Shown: in pieces, positions 43,232 to 51,470 of the stretch | How the letters are laid out: each line of letters starts with the position of its first letter | Position numbering within the stretch: the first letter of the stretch is position 1 | Source of the DNA: M55B129 sp964506505 | GTDB taxonomy: Bacteria; Bacillota; Dethiobacteria; DTU022 | DNA length: 64,000 nt | Assembly (NCBI GenBank): GCA_964506505.1 | Contig: CAZDKY010000007.1 | Coordinates: 1 to 64,000 of the forward strand | Reading direction: 5' to 3' | Position numbers and translations under genes: made by a program | Notes under the pieces: model-generated | Database searches by the model: none | The model's input: the letters and a program-made list of their open reading frames with translations, nothing else | Told to the model about the DNA's origin: nothing

Positions 43232-44266
43232 TCACTTCTCTTCACGGTAAGCAGCACTACGCTTAAGCAGTTCGATAATTCCTTTCACTATGCCGGCTAA
43301 GGGAACTGCCAGCACCATCCCGAGCAACCCGGCCAGCTTCCCTCCGGCCAGGATAGATGTAATAATGGTTATCGGTTTCAAATTCAGAATACGTCCCAGA
43401 AGAAGGGGCGCCAGAAAAACTCCATCCATTATCTGGATAATAACATATACAAGCAGCACAATCAGGGGAGACGGAGTCAATGGAGAAAAACTGAGCAGGA
43501 CAGCCGGAATTGCTGCGATATAAGGCCCCAGGTAAAGAATAAAATTAAACAAGCCGGCAATCAACCCAAGCAGTAAAGCATAAGGCATCCCGATCAAAAA
43601 CAAAACAGTCCCCGTTACAATCCCGACAATCAAACAGCGGAGGAGGGAACCACGTATAAAGGAACCCACATTGGTATCGACTATGGCAATGAATTCTTCC
43701 GCCAGCTTTCGATGAGCAGGAGGTACTACTTCAATCACCTGGCTGCGAACAGCCTGAAAATCATAAAGTAGGAAAAAAACAAGAAATAAAACGAGAAAAA
43801 TATCAACTGTTTTGCTGATCACCTGAACCGAGGTTTCTGCCAGATATTCTACGGCCTGATAGAAATTTTCAGATATGTTTGACAAGTAATCCTTGATTTC
43901 ATTTTCCAGATCCAATCTGATCGTCTGCTGCGAAAGCGAAGCAAGGTATATTTGAAAACGTTCCAGGTAATGAGGAAAATTCTCTGCCAGTTCAATCGCT
44001 TCTTTATAAACAATGGGTATCAACAGGCTAAAAACCAGCACGCAAAAAAGAAGAAATGCAACAAATACTATGACCACTGCGAAACCATGTTTAATAGCAA
44101 AGCTTCGCTTGATATACTGCAACAGCGGGTGGAGAATATAAACAATAAGGGTACTCACCAGCAGAAGGGCAACAACCCAGGCCAGGCTGTTTAAAAGCCA
44201 GATTGCTCCGATGATAATTAATACTAAAAATACGAATCGAAGGATTATAGACCAGTGTTTATCCAA
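43232..44266 (-). CDS. AI-2E family transporter (PerM/YtvI-like membrane protein)
   Basis: 344 residues with about eight membrane helices in the 2-3-3 pattern of the family. The segment LLGLIAGLFNFILYLGPYIAAIPAVLL is typical; I give only landmarks GLIAGLFNFI and LGPYIAAIPA. Substrates vary (autoinducer-2 export, Na+/H+ exchange), and none can be assigned here. It follows ychF by 17 nt. Confidence 0.85.
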   Translation of the reverse strand: MDKHWSIILRFVFLVLIIIGAIWLLNSLAWVVALLLVSTLIVYILHPLLQYIKRSFAIKHGFAVVIVFVAFLLFCVLVFSLLIPIVYKEAIELAENFPHYLERFQIYLASLSQQTIRLDLENEIKDYLSNISENFYQAVEYLAETSVQVISKTVDIFLVLFLVFFLLYDFQAVRSQVIEVVPPAHRKLAEEFIAIVDTNVGSFIRGSLLRCLIVGIVTGTVLFLIGMPYALLLGLIAGLFNFILYLGPYIAAIPAVLLSFSPLTPSPLIVLLVYVIIQIMDGVFLAPLLLGRILNLKPITIITSILAGGKLAGLLGMVLAVPLAGIVKGIIELLKRSAAYREEK

Positions 44267-44283
44267 ATTAAATTTCTCCTTTT

Positions 44284-45345
44284 TTAGGCCCGGAAACGGA
44301 AAATCAAAACATCACCGTCTTCAATCGGATAATTGCGTCCTTCTGTTCGGCAAAGCCCTTTCTCCCTTGCTCGAGCAAGACTACCGGCTGAAAGCAGGAC
44401 ATTCCATGGAACAACTTCTACATTGATAAACCCCCTTTCCATGTCAGTATGTACCTCACCGGCAGCTTTAACGGCAGGTATCCCTGATGGAACAATCCAG
44501 GCTCTTGTTTCACTCCCTTTTATCGTATAAAAAGCAGCCAGATCAAGCAGCATAAAACAACGAGCAAGAAGTTCCTCGATCCGGCTGGTTTGCATTCCGT
44601 AAGCATCCAAAAAAACTTTCTTCTCTTCCGCCGGCAGTTCGGCCAGTTCTGCCTCCAGGGAAACACAGATAGGAATTGCCTCGTATTTTTCAGGAATGCC
44701 GGACAGGTCCGGATTGACAGGTGAATCCTCACCAGTATTGTATACATAAATCATTTTCTTTCTGGTTAGCAAGGACAGATTGGTCAGGAAGCTTATTTCT
44801 TCTTCAGTAAACTTAACCTGTGAAAGCATCAAGCCCCGATTCAAATAATCAAGCGTTTTTGCAAGCAGATTCAGTTCAGCCCGGGCATTTTTATCACCGC
44901 TTTTGGCCTTTGGTTCCAGTTTGTCCTCTCTCCGTTCGACAACTTCAATATCTGCAAGACATAACTCAAGGTTTACTGTTTCCACTTTTGTAGCAATACT
45001 TTTACTGTTTTCTTCCTGTCGGTTGTACGCACCAACAACATGAATCAATAGATCGACATCACGAAGATGTCCCAGGAACTGGTTGCCAAGGCCTTCACCT
45101 CTGCTGGCACCTTTAACCAGACCGGCTACATCTGTTATTTCAATGGTAGCCGGAGTGATCTTATCGGCACCGCTTAACTCGGCCAGTGCAGGCAGCCTCC
45201 GATCGGGTAAAGGAACTATTGCTTTATTGGGATCGATAGTAGAAAAAGGATAACTTTCTATGGGAACATCAAGTGAAGTGATCGCTTTAAAAAGAGTCGA
45301 CTTCCCTGCATTCGGCAAGCCGACAATTCCACAGCTCCAGGACAT
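44284..45345 (-). CDS. ychF: Redox-regulated ATPase YchF (Obg-family)
   Basis: 353 residues. G1 motif GIVGLPNAGKSTLFKAI, G3-like DVAGLVKGASRGEGLG, coiled-coil insert, and C-terminal TGS domain (ARAWIVPSG through FRFRA). YchF binds ATP rather than GTP and associates with ribosomes. The ATG at 45345 has GGGAG eight bases upstream. Neighbours DUF951 and rpsF match Bacillus yyaF context. Confidence 0.95.
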   Translation of the reverse strand: MSWSCGIVGLPNAGKSTLFKAITSLDVPIESYPFSTIDPNKAIVPLPDRRLPALAELSGADKITPATIEITDVAGLVKGASRGEGLGNQFLGHLRDVDLLIHVVGAYNRQEENSKSIATKVETVNLELCLADIEVVERREDKLEPKAKSGDKNARAELNLLAKTLDYLNRGLMLSQVKFTEEEISFLTNLSLLTRKKMIYVYNTGEDSPVNPDLSGIPEKYEAIPICVSLEAELAELPAEEKKVFLDAYGMQTSRIEELLARCFMLLDLAAFYTIKGSETRAWIVPSGIPAVKAAGEVHTDMERGFINVEVVPWNVLLSAGSLARAREKGLCRTEGRNYPIEDGDVLIFRFRA

Positions 45346-45360
45346 AATCAACTCTCCCGT

Positions 45361-45561
45361 TTACTCTTCCTGCTGTTCTGCCTCAGAAATAATTTTTTTC
45401 AATCTGCGCTCAAAACGAGAACGCGGTATCAAAACGCTTCGCCCGCAATTGAGACATTTGATCCGGATATCCATGCCGACCCTAATAATCCGCCAGCAGT
45501 TTGCCCCACAGGGATGCCCTTTTTTCATCTCTACCAATTGACCAACAGAGTATGTGACCAC
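45361..45561 (-). CDS. DUF951 small protein
   Basis: 66 residues. YSVGQLVEMKKGHPCGANCW and IRIKCLNCGRSVLIPRSRFE match DUF951, with four cysteines that could bind zinc and an SH3-like fold expected. The start is GTG. Its function is unknown. It sits upstream of ychF in most Firmicutes, as here, 15 nt away. Confidence 0.88.
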   Translation of the reverse strand: MVTYSVGQLVEMKKGHPCGANCWRIIRVGMDIRIKCLNCGRSVLIPRSRFERRLKKIISEAEQQEE

Positions 45562-45570
45562 TTCCCTGGA

Positions 45571-46227
45571 TCACCGTTCCTCGATATCTGTAATCACAGC
45601 ATCAATTTGTTTAAATACATCTTCAATATCCTTATTACCGTCAATAACACTGAGGATATCTTTTTCTCGGTAAAAGTCAATTAAAGGCTCTGTTTGCTTT
45701 TTATATACCTCCAACCTCTCTTTCACCGTTTCCAAAGCATCGTCATCGCGTTGAAATAGATCACCACCACATTGATCGCATACATTGCGTACCTTTGGTG
45801 GGTTAAATTTCATATGATAGTTGGCCCCGCAGTTCGAGCATACTCGTCTGCCAGTAAGTCTGTCGATCAGCTCGTTCTCATCAACTTCCAGCAAAACAAC
45901 TGCGTCGATTTTTGTTCCAATCAGTGGGAGCATTTTATCGAGAGCAACTGCCTGGGCAACAGTCCTTGGAAAACCGTCCAGAAGCGCGCCTTTTTGGCAA
46001 TCAGGCTCCTGCAGGCGTTCTTTAACAATATCAACTACCAGATCATCAGGGACGAGCTGCCCGCTGTCCATATAATCCTGGGCCTTACGGCCCAAAACTG
46101 TTTTTTCTTTGACAGCTTTCCTGAGGATATTACCGGTGGAAATATAAGCAAGGGCAAATTCTTTAACCAATCGTTCAGCCTGCGTGCCTTTACCTGCACC
46201 AGGCGGTCCCAGTAAAATAATAAGCAT
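45571..46227 (-). CDS. adk: Adenylate kinase (zinc LID form)
   Basis: 218 residues. P-loop LLGPPGAGKGTQAERL, a GFPRTVAQA motif, and a LID with CSNCG and CDQCG, the structural zinc site of Gram-positive adenylate kinases. ATP + AMP to 2 ADP. It is here away from its usual place in the secY-map ribosomal operon, 9 nt before DUF951. The 243-nt upstream region holds no gene that I can see. Confidence 0.96.
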   Translation of the reverse strand: MLIILLGPPGAGKGTQAERLVKEFALAYISTGNILRKAVKEKTVLGRKAQDYMDSGQLVPDDLVVDIVKERLQEPDCQKGALLDGFPRTVAQAVALDKMLPLIGTKIDAVVLLEVDENELIDRLTGRRVCSNCGANYHMKFNPPKVRNVCDQCGGDLFQRDDDALETVKERLEVYKKQTEPLIDFYREKDILSVIDGNKDIEDVFKQIDAVITDIEER

Positions 46228-46470
46228 TTTAATACCTCGCTTTACAATTATGGCATTTTTAAATTTAATCTAATTGAGTCTTTAGCTTAATCATCAGATC
46301 ATTTAAAAACTTCCCTACCCCTACATCACTTATCCGGACTACAGGTAAGAACCAATTTAATCGGCATGAATATAATAAGCTGCATGTAAAACCATAAATT
46401 GCTCTATAATAAGAAAAACACATCTTAAATTACTTGAGCATTGTCTGTCGAGTAATATGTGCTGTATTTT

Positions 46471-46890
46471 TTACCGTGCCTCTGAATTATTCTCTCCTTG
46501 ATCCTCTTGTTTGCGGAGGACCTTGTTGTTGTCTTTGTCCTTTAATGACATTTCCATGCCGCCGGATACAATCGCCCCTTCTTCGATGAGCAAACCATTC
46601 ACTTTAAACTTGCCAATGGCTGTCGAGGTTTTTTTGAGCTCCAATCTGCCCTCCGCTTCAATGCTTCCCTCAAAGTGACCGGCTATCGTGACATTTCGCG
46701 CCTTCAAATCGACAGCAACCGTACCGCTTTCTCCAATGATTACGTCTCCTTTGTTCTTAATATCTCCCTTCGCTTCTCCATCTATGCGAATTAAACCGTT
46801 CCCAACCATCGTACCCTGAAAAATGGTCCCTTTGCCGATTACAGTATTTACCTTATCCGAAGATACATCAAGGCTATTTTTTTTAAACAA
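46471..46890 (-). CDS. Bactofilin (polymer-forming cytoskeletal protein)
   Basis: 139 residues. The central right-handed beta-helix repeat region (IGKGTIFQGTMVGNGLIRID onward, to about 115) with hydrophobic periodicity defines bactofilins. A charged, probably disordered tail follows. It polymerises into filaments at the membrane and often scaffolds cell-wall enzymes. The TTG start has AGGAGG nearby. It lies 17 nt after an M23 peptidase gene, a common pairing. Confidence 0.92.
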   Translation of the reverse strand: MFKKNSLDVSSDKVNTVIGKGTIFQGTMVGNGLIRIDGEAKGDIKNKGDVIIGESGTVAVDLKARNVTIAGHFEGSIEAEGRLELKKTSTAIGKFKVNGLLIEEGAIVSGGMEMSLKDKDNNKVLRKQEDQGENNSEAR

Positions 46891-46907
46891 ATGATTTGCC
46901 TCCTAAC

Positions 46908-47843
46908 TTACAATTGTTTCAAATAGTTGGCCGGATTGACCGGTGATCCCGAGTGACGAACCTCATAATGCAGATGAGTCCCTGTTGTTCTGCCGGAACT
47001 GCCCATGTGAGCAATGATCTGACCTCTTTCTACCTGTTCCCCGACATTGACAATAAAATCAGCAAGATGGGCGTAATAAGTTTTATAACCGTAGCCATGA
47101 TCGATAATGACAAGATTGCCGAGACTACCCCTGTATCCGGTAAAAGTAACAGTGCCGGGAGCAGAGGCATATATAGACGATCCATACGAACCGGTTATAT
47201 CGACACCGGTATGAAACTGGTAACCACTTTCGGCATAGGGGATTCTCCTTGTTCCAAAATCTGAAGAGATACGTCCGCGAGCCGGCCAAAGCGAAGGAAT
47301 TGCATCGACCCTGTCAACATACTGATCAATAACATCAAGGGTTTCCGTTCGTTCCGGCACACTGTCCTGCAGAAGGGCAATATTATCAGCTGCTCTATCC
47401 AGGACCCCGCCGGTCGACGAACGACTGGCATATAGACGACCATGCTCGTTCTCTTCTTTTTCCTTGAGAGCATCGAGAACCGGCATCGCTTGATGCTGCA
47501 GATTAATGTTTTCATCGCTCTCAATCTCCAGTTTATCGGTCATTTTATCAACGAGAGCATCAACCTCACCGAGCTGTTCCATCATTTTTTGCGTTTCCAC
47601 AGCCAGAGTGTCAATTTCATCTTGCTGTGCCCTGTTAATTTCTCGCAGCGATTGAGCCTCCTTCGCCTTAGAATCCGCTCTGAGGTAGGCAAACCCCAGC
47701 AGACCAAAACCGATGATGAATAGCACTACCACTGCCGCCGCTAATTTTACCACATACAGGGGCAATTTGAGACTGAAAGTAGCCTCTTCCGAGTGAGGTA
47801 CAATCATGATTGTAAAGCATCTATCTTTATTATTATCTGCCAT
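46908..47843 (-). CDS. Membrane-anchored coiled-coil M23 peptidase
   Basis: 311 residues. One membrane helix (about 30-52), a coiled coil (about 55-110), a linker, and a LytM/M23 domain at about 190-305. Zinc site: FHTGVDITG and HLHYEVRHSG, with the YYAHLAD helper His. An active endopeptidase is expected. It is cotranscribed with bactofilin, a pair that controls cell shape in other bacteria. Start ATG with AAAGG upstream. Confidence 0.9.
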   Translation of the reverse strand: MADNNKDRCFTIMIVPHSEEATFSLKLPLYVVKLAAAVVVLFIIGFGLLGFAYLRADSKAKEAQSLREINRAQQDEIDTLAVETQKMMEQLGEVDALVDKMTDKLEIESDENINLQHQAMPVLDALKEKEENEHGRLYASRSSTGGVLDRAADNIALLQDSVPERTETLDVIDQYVDRVDAIPSLWPARGRISSDFGTRRIPYAESGYQFHTGVDITGSYGSSIYASAPGTVTFTGYRGSLGNLVIIDHGYGYKTYYAHLADFIVNVGEQVERGQIIAHMGSSGRTTGTHLHYEVRHSGSPVNPANYLKQL

Positions 47844-47932
47844 TTATAGCCTCTACCTTTCAATCTTAAAAAAATCGGGATATAGCAAAATAACTATTTC
47901 TGTTATTCGCCCCCGATAGCAATGTGTTACTT

Positions 47933-47962
47933 ATTATAACACAAACCAAAAATCACAGCCAA
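47933..47962 (-). promoter_or_regulatory. Promoter of the M23 peptidase-bactofilin pair
   Basis: TTGGCT (47957-47962) and TATAAT (47933-47938) on the minus strand, 18 bp apart, about 90 nt upstream of the peptidase gene. The -10 box is inside a TGTGTTA-N5-TATAACACA inverted repeat that could be an operator. Confidence 0.6.
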
Positions 47963-48032
47963 GCCAGGGTATTTTCATTAAATGCTTAAGGAAAAACGTG
48001 GCTGCCATAACAGCTGCCGGCAGTGCAGGTAA

Positions 48033-48048
48033 TGTTTCACGTGAAACA
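48033..48048. promoter_or_regulatory. parS: parS centromere site 1
   Basis: TGTTTCACGTGAAACA, a perfect 16-bp palindrome identical to the Bacillus parS consensus. It is 43 bp beyond the parB stop. ParB loads here as a CTP clamp to organise the origin region. Confidence 0.97.
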
Positions 48049-48072
48049 TCTTGGACCAGGCAATATGGACCA

Positions 48073-48088
48073 TGTTTCACGTGAAACA
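48073..48088. promoter_or_regulatory. parS: parS centromere site 2
   Basis: A second perfect copy of TGTTTCACGTGAAACA, exactly 40 bp from the first and 3 bp from the parB stop codon. The spacing is close to four helical turns, so both sites face the same side. Confidence 0.97.
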
Positions 48089-48090
48089 TC

Positions 48091-48951
48091 TTAATCAAGC
48101 CCTTCTGGAAGTAATCTTGTTGTAAGCCTTTCTAAATCATCATCTCCATAATAATATATTTCAATTGTCCCGCCTTCTCTACCGCTTTTTATTTTTACTT
48201 TTGTCCCCAGTTCTCGCTGTATTCTTTGCTGGAGCTCTTCGATGAGCGGATCCGTGTTTTTTATATCTTTATCTTTTTTAATCCCTGCCCTGCCTTTTTT
48301 AGCAGCTAATTTTTCTGCTTCCCGCGCCGACAATCCTTGTTCTACAATCATCATTGCCGCTTCATATTGCCTACCAGGTTCTTCTATTGAAAGCAATGGC
48401 CTTGCCTGACCAGCAGTAATTGTTCTGCTTGCCATAAGATCGCGGACTGGTTCAGTCAATGACAGTAGCCTCAAACTGTTCGCCACTGTTGGCCTGCTTT
48501 TCCCCAGCCTTCCAGCTAGTTCCTCTTGAGTATATTTAAAATCATCGATCAACCTGCGATATGCTGCCGCTTCTTCCAAAGGGTTTAAATCTTCCCTTTG
48601 CAGGTTTTCAATCAGGGCCATTTCAAGCATCGTTTTTTTATTTATCTTTTTAATTACTGCCGGTACTTTCTTCAATCCGACCATCCTTGCCGCCCTACAT
48701 CGTCTTTCTCCGGCTACCAGTATATACCCCTCTCCTTCCGGGTCCGGGGAAACAACCACTGCTTGCAGTATGCCATGTTCTTTAATTGATGAGGCAAGCT
48801 CTTTCATTTTATCTTCCTCAAATTCTCTGCGCGGCTGGAAAGGGTTTGCTTTGATTAAATCAAGCTCTATTTCATTGCTCCCTTCTTTATCGTTCACAGC
48901 CTCAGGTATTAATGCTCCCAGCCCTTTACCCAGTCTCCGTTTTTCATTCAT
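48091..48951 (-). CDS. parB: Chromosome-partitioning protein ParB
   Basis: 286 residues. CTP-binding N-domain (PFQPRREFEEDKMKELASSI, GERRCRAARM), helix-turn-helix (TQEELAGRLGKSRPTVANSL), and C-terminal dimer domain. Overlaps parA by 4 nt (ATGA). Two parS sites lie directly downstream. Confidence 0.95.
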   Translation of the reverse strand: MNEKRRLGKGLGALIPEAVNDKEGSNEIELDLIKANPFQPRREFEEDKMKELASSIKEHGILQAVVVSPDPEGEGYILVAGERRCRAARMVGLKKVPAVIKKINKKTMLEMALIENLQREDLNPLEEAAAYRRLIDDFKYTQEELAGRLGKSRPTVANSLRLLSLTEPVRDLMASRTITAGQARPLLSIEEPGRQYEAAMMIVEQGLSAREAEKLAAKKGRAGIKKDKDIKNTDPLIEELQQRIQRELGTKVKIKSGREGGTIEIYYYGDDDLERLTTRLLPEGLD

Positions 48952-49706
48952 CTTTCTTTAACCTCCCGGGCAAGCTCACGGTAAAGCACTGCTCCCTTGC
49001 TCTTTGGATCATAATCAAATATGTTCTTTCCGTAACTTGGCGCTTCACTCAGACGAACATTTCGCGGTATTACTGTTTTATATACATAGTGCTTAAAATA
49101 ATTTCTGACTTCCTCTGCCACCTGTTCGGATAAATTTGTCCTGCTGTCATACATGGTCAGCAAGACTCCTTCTATGCGCAGAGCATTATTTAGATGTTTA
49201 CGGACAAGAGCAATTGTATTCATCAACTGTCCAAGTCCTTCCAGGGCATAGTATTCGCACTGAATCGGGATAATGACACCGTCTGCAGCATTAAGCGAAT
49301 TGATAGTTAAAAGGCCAAGAGACGGTGGGCAGTCAATAAATATATAATCGTAATCTTCTTTTACTTCCTGCATTGCCCGCTTTAATTTTGCCTCTCTAGA
49401 AACCATTGAAACCAGTTCAATTTCTGCTCCCGCCAGCTGAATAGTAGCCGGGACTGCATAAAGATTCTTCCACCCGGTCCTGATTATTGTTTTTTTAATA
49501 TCTCTTTCATTTATAAGTACGTCATAGATACAGAATTCTATGTCCTTTTTTGATAACCCGGTCCCACTGGTAGTATTCCCCTGCGGATCTATGTCCACCA
49601 GTAGTACTTTCCCCCCCATTTCTGCGAGAGCAGCCCCCAAATTCACGGCTGTTGTTGTCTTTCCCACGCCGCCTTTTTGATTGGTTATTGCCACAACTTT
49701 GTTCAT
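48948..49706 (-). CDS. parA: Chromosome-partitioning ATPase ParA/Soj
   Basis: 252 residues. Deviant Walker A KGGVGKTTTAVNLGAAL, Walker B DYIFIDCPPSLGLLT. It binds DNA as an ATP dimer and works with ParB. In Bacillus it also regulates DnaA. ATG at 49706 with GGGAGAG upstream; the longer frame to 49724 starts within that site. Confidence 0.96.
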   Translation of the reverse strand: MNKVVAITNQKGGVGKTTTAVNLGAALAEMGGKVLLVDIDPQGNTTSGTGLSKKDIEFCIYDVLINERDIKKTIIRTGWKNLYAVPATIQLAGAEIELVSMVSREAKLKRAMQEVKEDYDYIFIDCPPSLGLLTINSLNAADGVIIPIQCEYYALEGLGQLMNTIALVRKHLNNALRIEGVLLTMYDSRTNLSEQVAEEVRNYFKHYVYKTVIPRNVRLSEAPSYGKNIFDYDPKSKGAVLYRELAREVKER

Positions 49707-49765
49707 TAAATCAATCTCTCCCACCCTGGAACCGTCATAAACCTCTTCCTGTTAATATTCTCACG

Positions 49766-50596
49766 TTATTTTCTTTCCACCATTTCTTTCGTTAATCTTA
49801 TGGTCACTTCAATAAATTCTTCTTCTACTTTTTCTGTTACATCGGGTGTTAACCCCGATTTTTTGATCATTTCGACCGCTTCTCGGATTGTGTTTAGAAA
49901 TATTCGCATATCTCTTATTACTGGCTTTGAATTATTTTTCCGTTTTTTTCTCTTCTCCTGTGGTATTTTTGCTATGATCCTTTTTTCGACTTCTTTAACC
50001 GTCATTTCCTGTTCTGCTATTTCCTTAATCATTTTTATTTGCTCTTCTTCGGAATTTAGTTTTAACAGGGCTCTTGCATGCCTTTCACTCAATCCTTTTG
50101 CCAGTATCTCTTTTCTAACTCCTGTGCTTAATTTTAAAAGTCTGATTTTATTTGCTACGGTTGACTGTTTTTTGCCAATATTTTTGGCCAGTTGCTCCTG
50201 GGTCATATTAAATTTTTCAATCAAAAATATGTATCCCATTGCTTCTTCAAAGCAATTTAAATTTTCTCTCTGTAGATTTTCGATTAAGGCCAGCACGGCC
50301 ATTTCGCTGTCTGAAATGTTTTTGACAACTGCCGATATTTTTTGCCATCCCAGACTCCTGCAGGCCAGATATCTTCTTTCACCGACAACCAGTTCATAAT
50401 CGCTCCCTGCTCTACGTACTACTACAGGCTGGATCAAACCGTTTTCTTTTATTGAATCTGCCAGTTCCATTATCTTTTCTTGATCTATATTTCTTCTCGG
50501 TTGAAATTGGTTTTGCCTGATTTTATCAATATCAATCGCCACAACTTTTTCCGTAGTAGTCTCAAATACAACTTCAGGAATATTTGTCACCACCAT
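49766..50596 (-). CDS. noc: Nucleoid occlusion protein Noc (ParB paralogue)
   Basis: About 276 residues. ParB fold with QFQPRRNIDQEKIMELADSI, GERRYLACRSLGW and HTH TQEQLAKNIGKKQSTVANKI. It lies between rsmG and parA, the Noc position. Noc usually starts with a short membrane-binding amphipathic helix; the N-terminus here (MVVTNIPEVVFETTTEK) does not strongly resemble that helix. It might therefore be a second ParB. The ATG at 50596 is a guess between two options (50632 is the other). The codon use is more AT-rich than parB. Confidence 0.8.
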   Translation of the reverse strand: MVVTNIPEVVFETTTEKVVAIDIDKIRQNQFQPRRNIDQEKIMELADSIKENGLIQPVVVRRAGSDYELVVGERRYLACRSLGWQKISAVVKNISDSEMAVLALIENLQRENLNCFEEAMGYIFLIEKFNMTQEQLAKNIGKKQSTVANKIRLLKLSTGVRKEILAKGLSERHARALLKLNSEEEQIKMIKEIAEQEMTVKEVEKRIIAKIPQEKRKKRKNNSKPVIRDMRIFLNTIREAVEMIKKSGLTPDVTEKVEEEFIEVTIRLTKEMVERK

Positions 50597-50723
50597 TTTT
50601 ATAATTTTCCCTGCACAAAATAAATTGGACAATAAACCATTCTTTCCTTCATGCTTTCAAAATATAACTCTCTGCGTTCACATGCTTCCAGCATCTATTA
50701 TAATCTTTTTTTCTTTCTCAATG

Positions 50724-51470
50724 TTATTTTATAGGGTTTTTAAAAGGTTTTCCTACTTTCCTAGGATAATTGTCAGGCGTTTTTTTATCTTTGATAATCC
50801 GGTATATTATTCTTGATTCCCCACCTGGCAGCTTATAAAACCATTTTTCTGCTATTTGTCCACCGCATTGTTCGATAGCTTTTTTTGCTATTTCAACTTC
50901 TTTTTCTCCTGCCGGTCCTTTGTAAATAAAAGCATTCCCGTCCATTTTAAGCAGTGGCAGACATATTTCCGCCAGAACATTCATCTCCGCCAGCGCTTTG
51001 CACATTACTACATTATATTGCCCTCGATGTTCTTGCTTATGACCAGTTTCTTCAACCCTTTCCCAGAACACCTCAGCTTTTAACAAACCCAGTGCATCAA
51101 TAACCTGCTTGATGAAAGCCGCTTTTTTCCGGTTCGCCTCGATCATACTGATATTCACATCCGGCAGCATTATTTTTACTGGTATACCCGGTATACCACC
51201 ACCACTTCCAACATCTGCCACCATATTCCCCCGCCTTAGCTGTTTTAATTTCACTAAATAAAGGGAATCATATAACTGCTTGAAAACTATGCCTTCTACT
51301 GTCTTTTCCCCTGTTACCCTTTTACTCTGTAACCCTTGTTCAAGCATTTTTGTATAAAGAATCAGCTGCTCTATTTTTTTGCTCTCTGCAGTCAGATCCA
51401 TGAGTTTAAGCATATTTTTGACTGCGTTTGCCCTGTTATTATTCAAAATCTGCTTCCTTCCAGTAATCAT
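50724..51470 (-). CDS. rsmG: 16S rRNA m7G527 methyltransferase RsmG
   Basis: 248 residues. SAM-binding motif MVADVGSGGGIPGIPVKI and MIEANRKKAAFIKQV. It methylates G527 of 16S rRNA. The start overlaps the mnmE stop by one base (TAATG). In most Firmicutes mnmG lies between these two genes; here it does not. Confidence 0.94.
   Translation of the reverse strand: MITGRKQILNNNRANAVKNMLKLMDLTAESKKIEQLILYTKMLEQGLQSKRVTGEKTVEGIVFKQLYDSLYLVKLKQLRRGNMVADVGSGGGIPGIPVKIMLPDVNISMIEANRKKAAFIKQVIDALGLLKAEVFWERVEETGHKQEHRGQYNVVMCKALAEMNVLAEICLPLLKMDGNAFIYKGPAGEKEVEIAKKAIEQCGGQIAEKWFYKLPGGESRIIYRIIKDKKTPDNYPRKVGKPFKNPIK

Noticed and set aside
46228..46470. Search for a riboswitch or small RNA upstream of adk
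   Set aside because: AT-rich, no stable hairpins or known riboswitch core motifs visible by eye.
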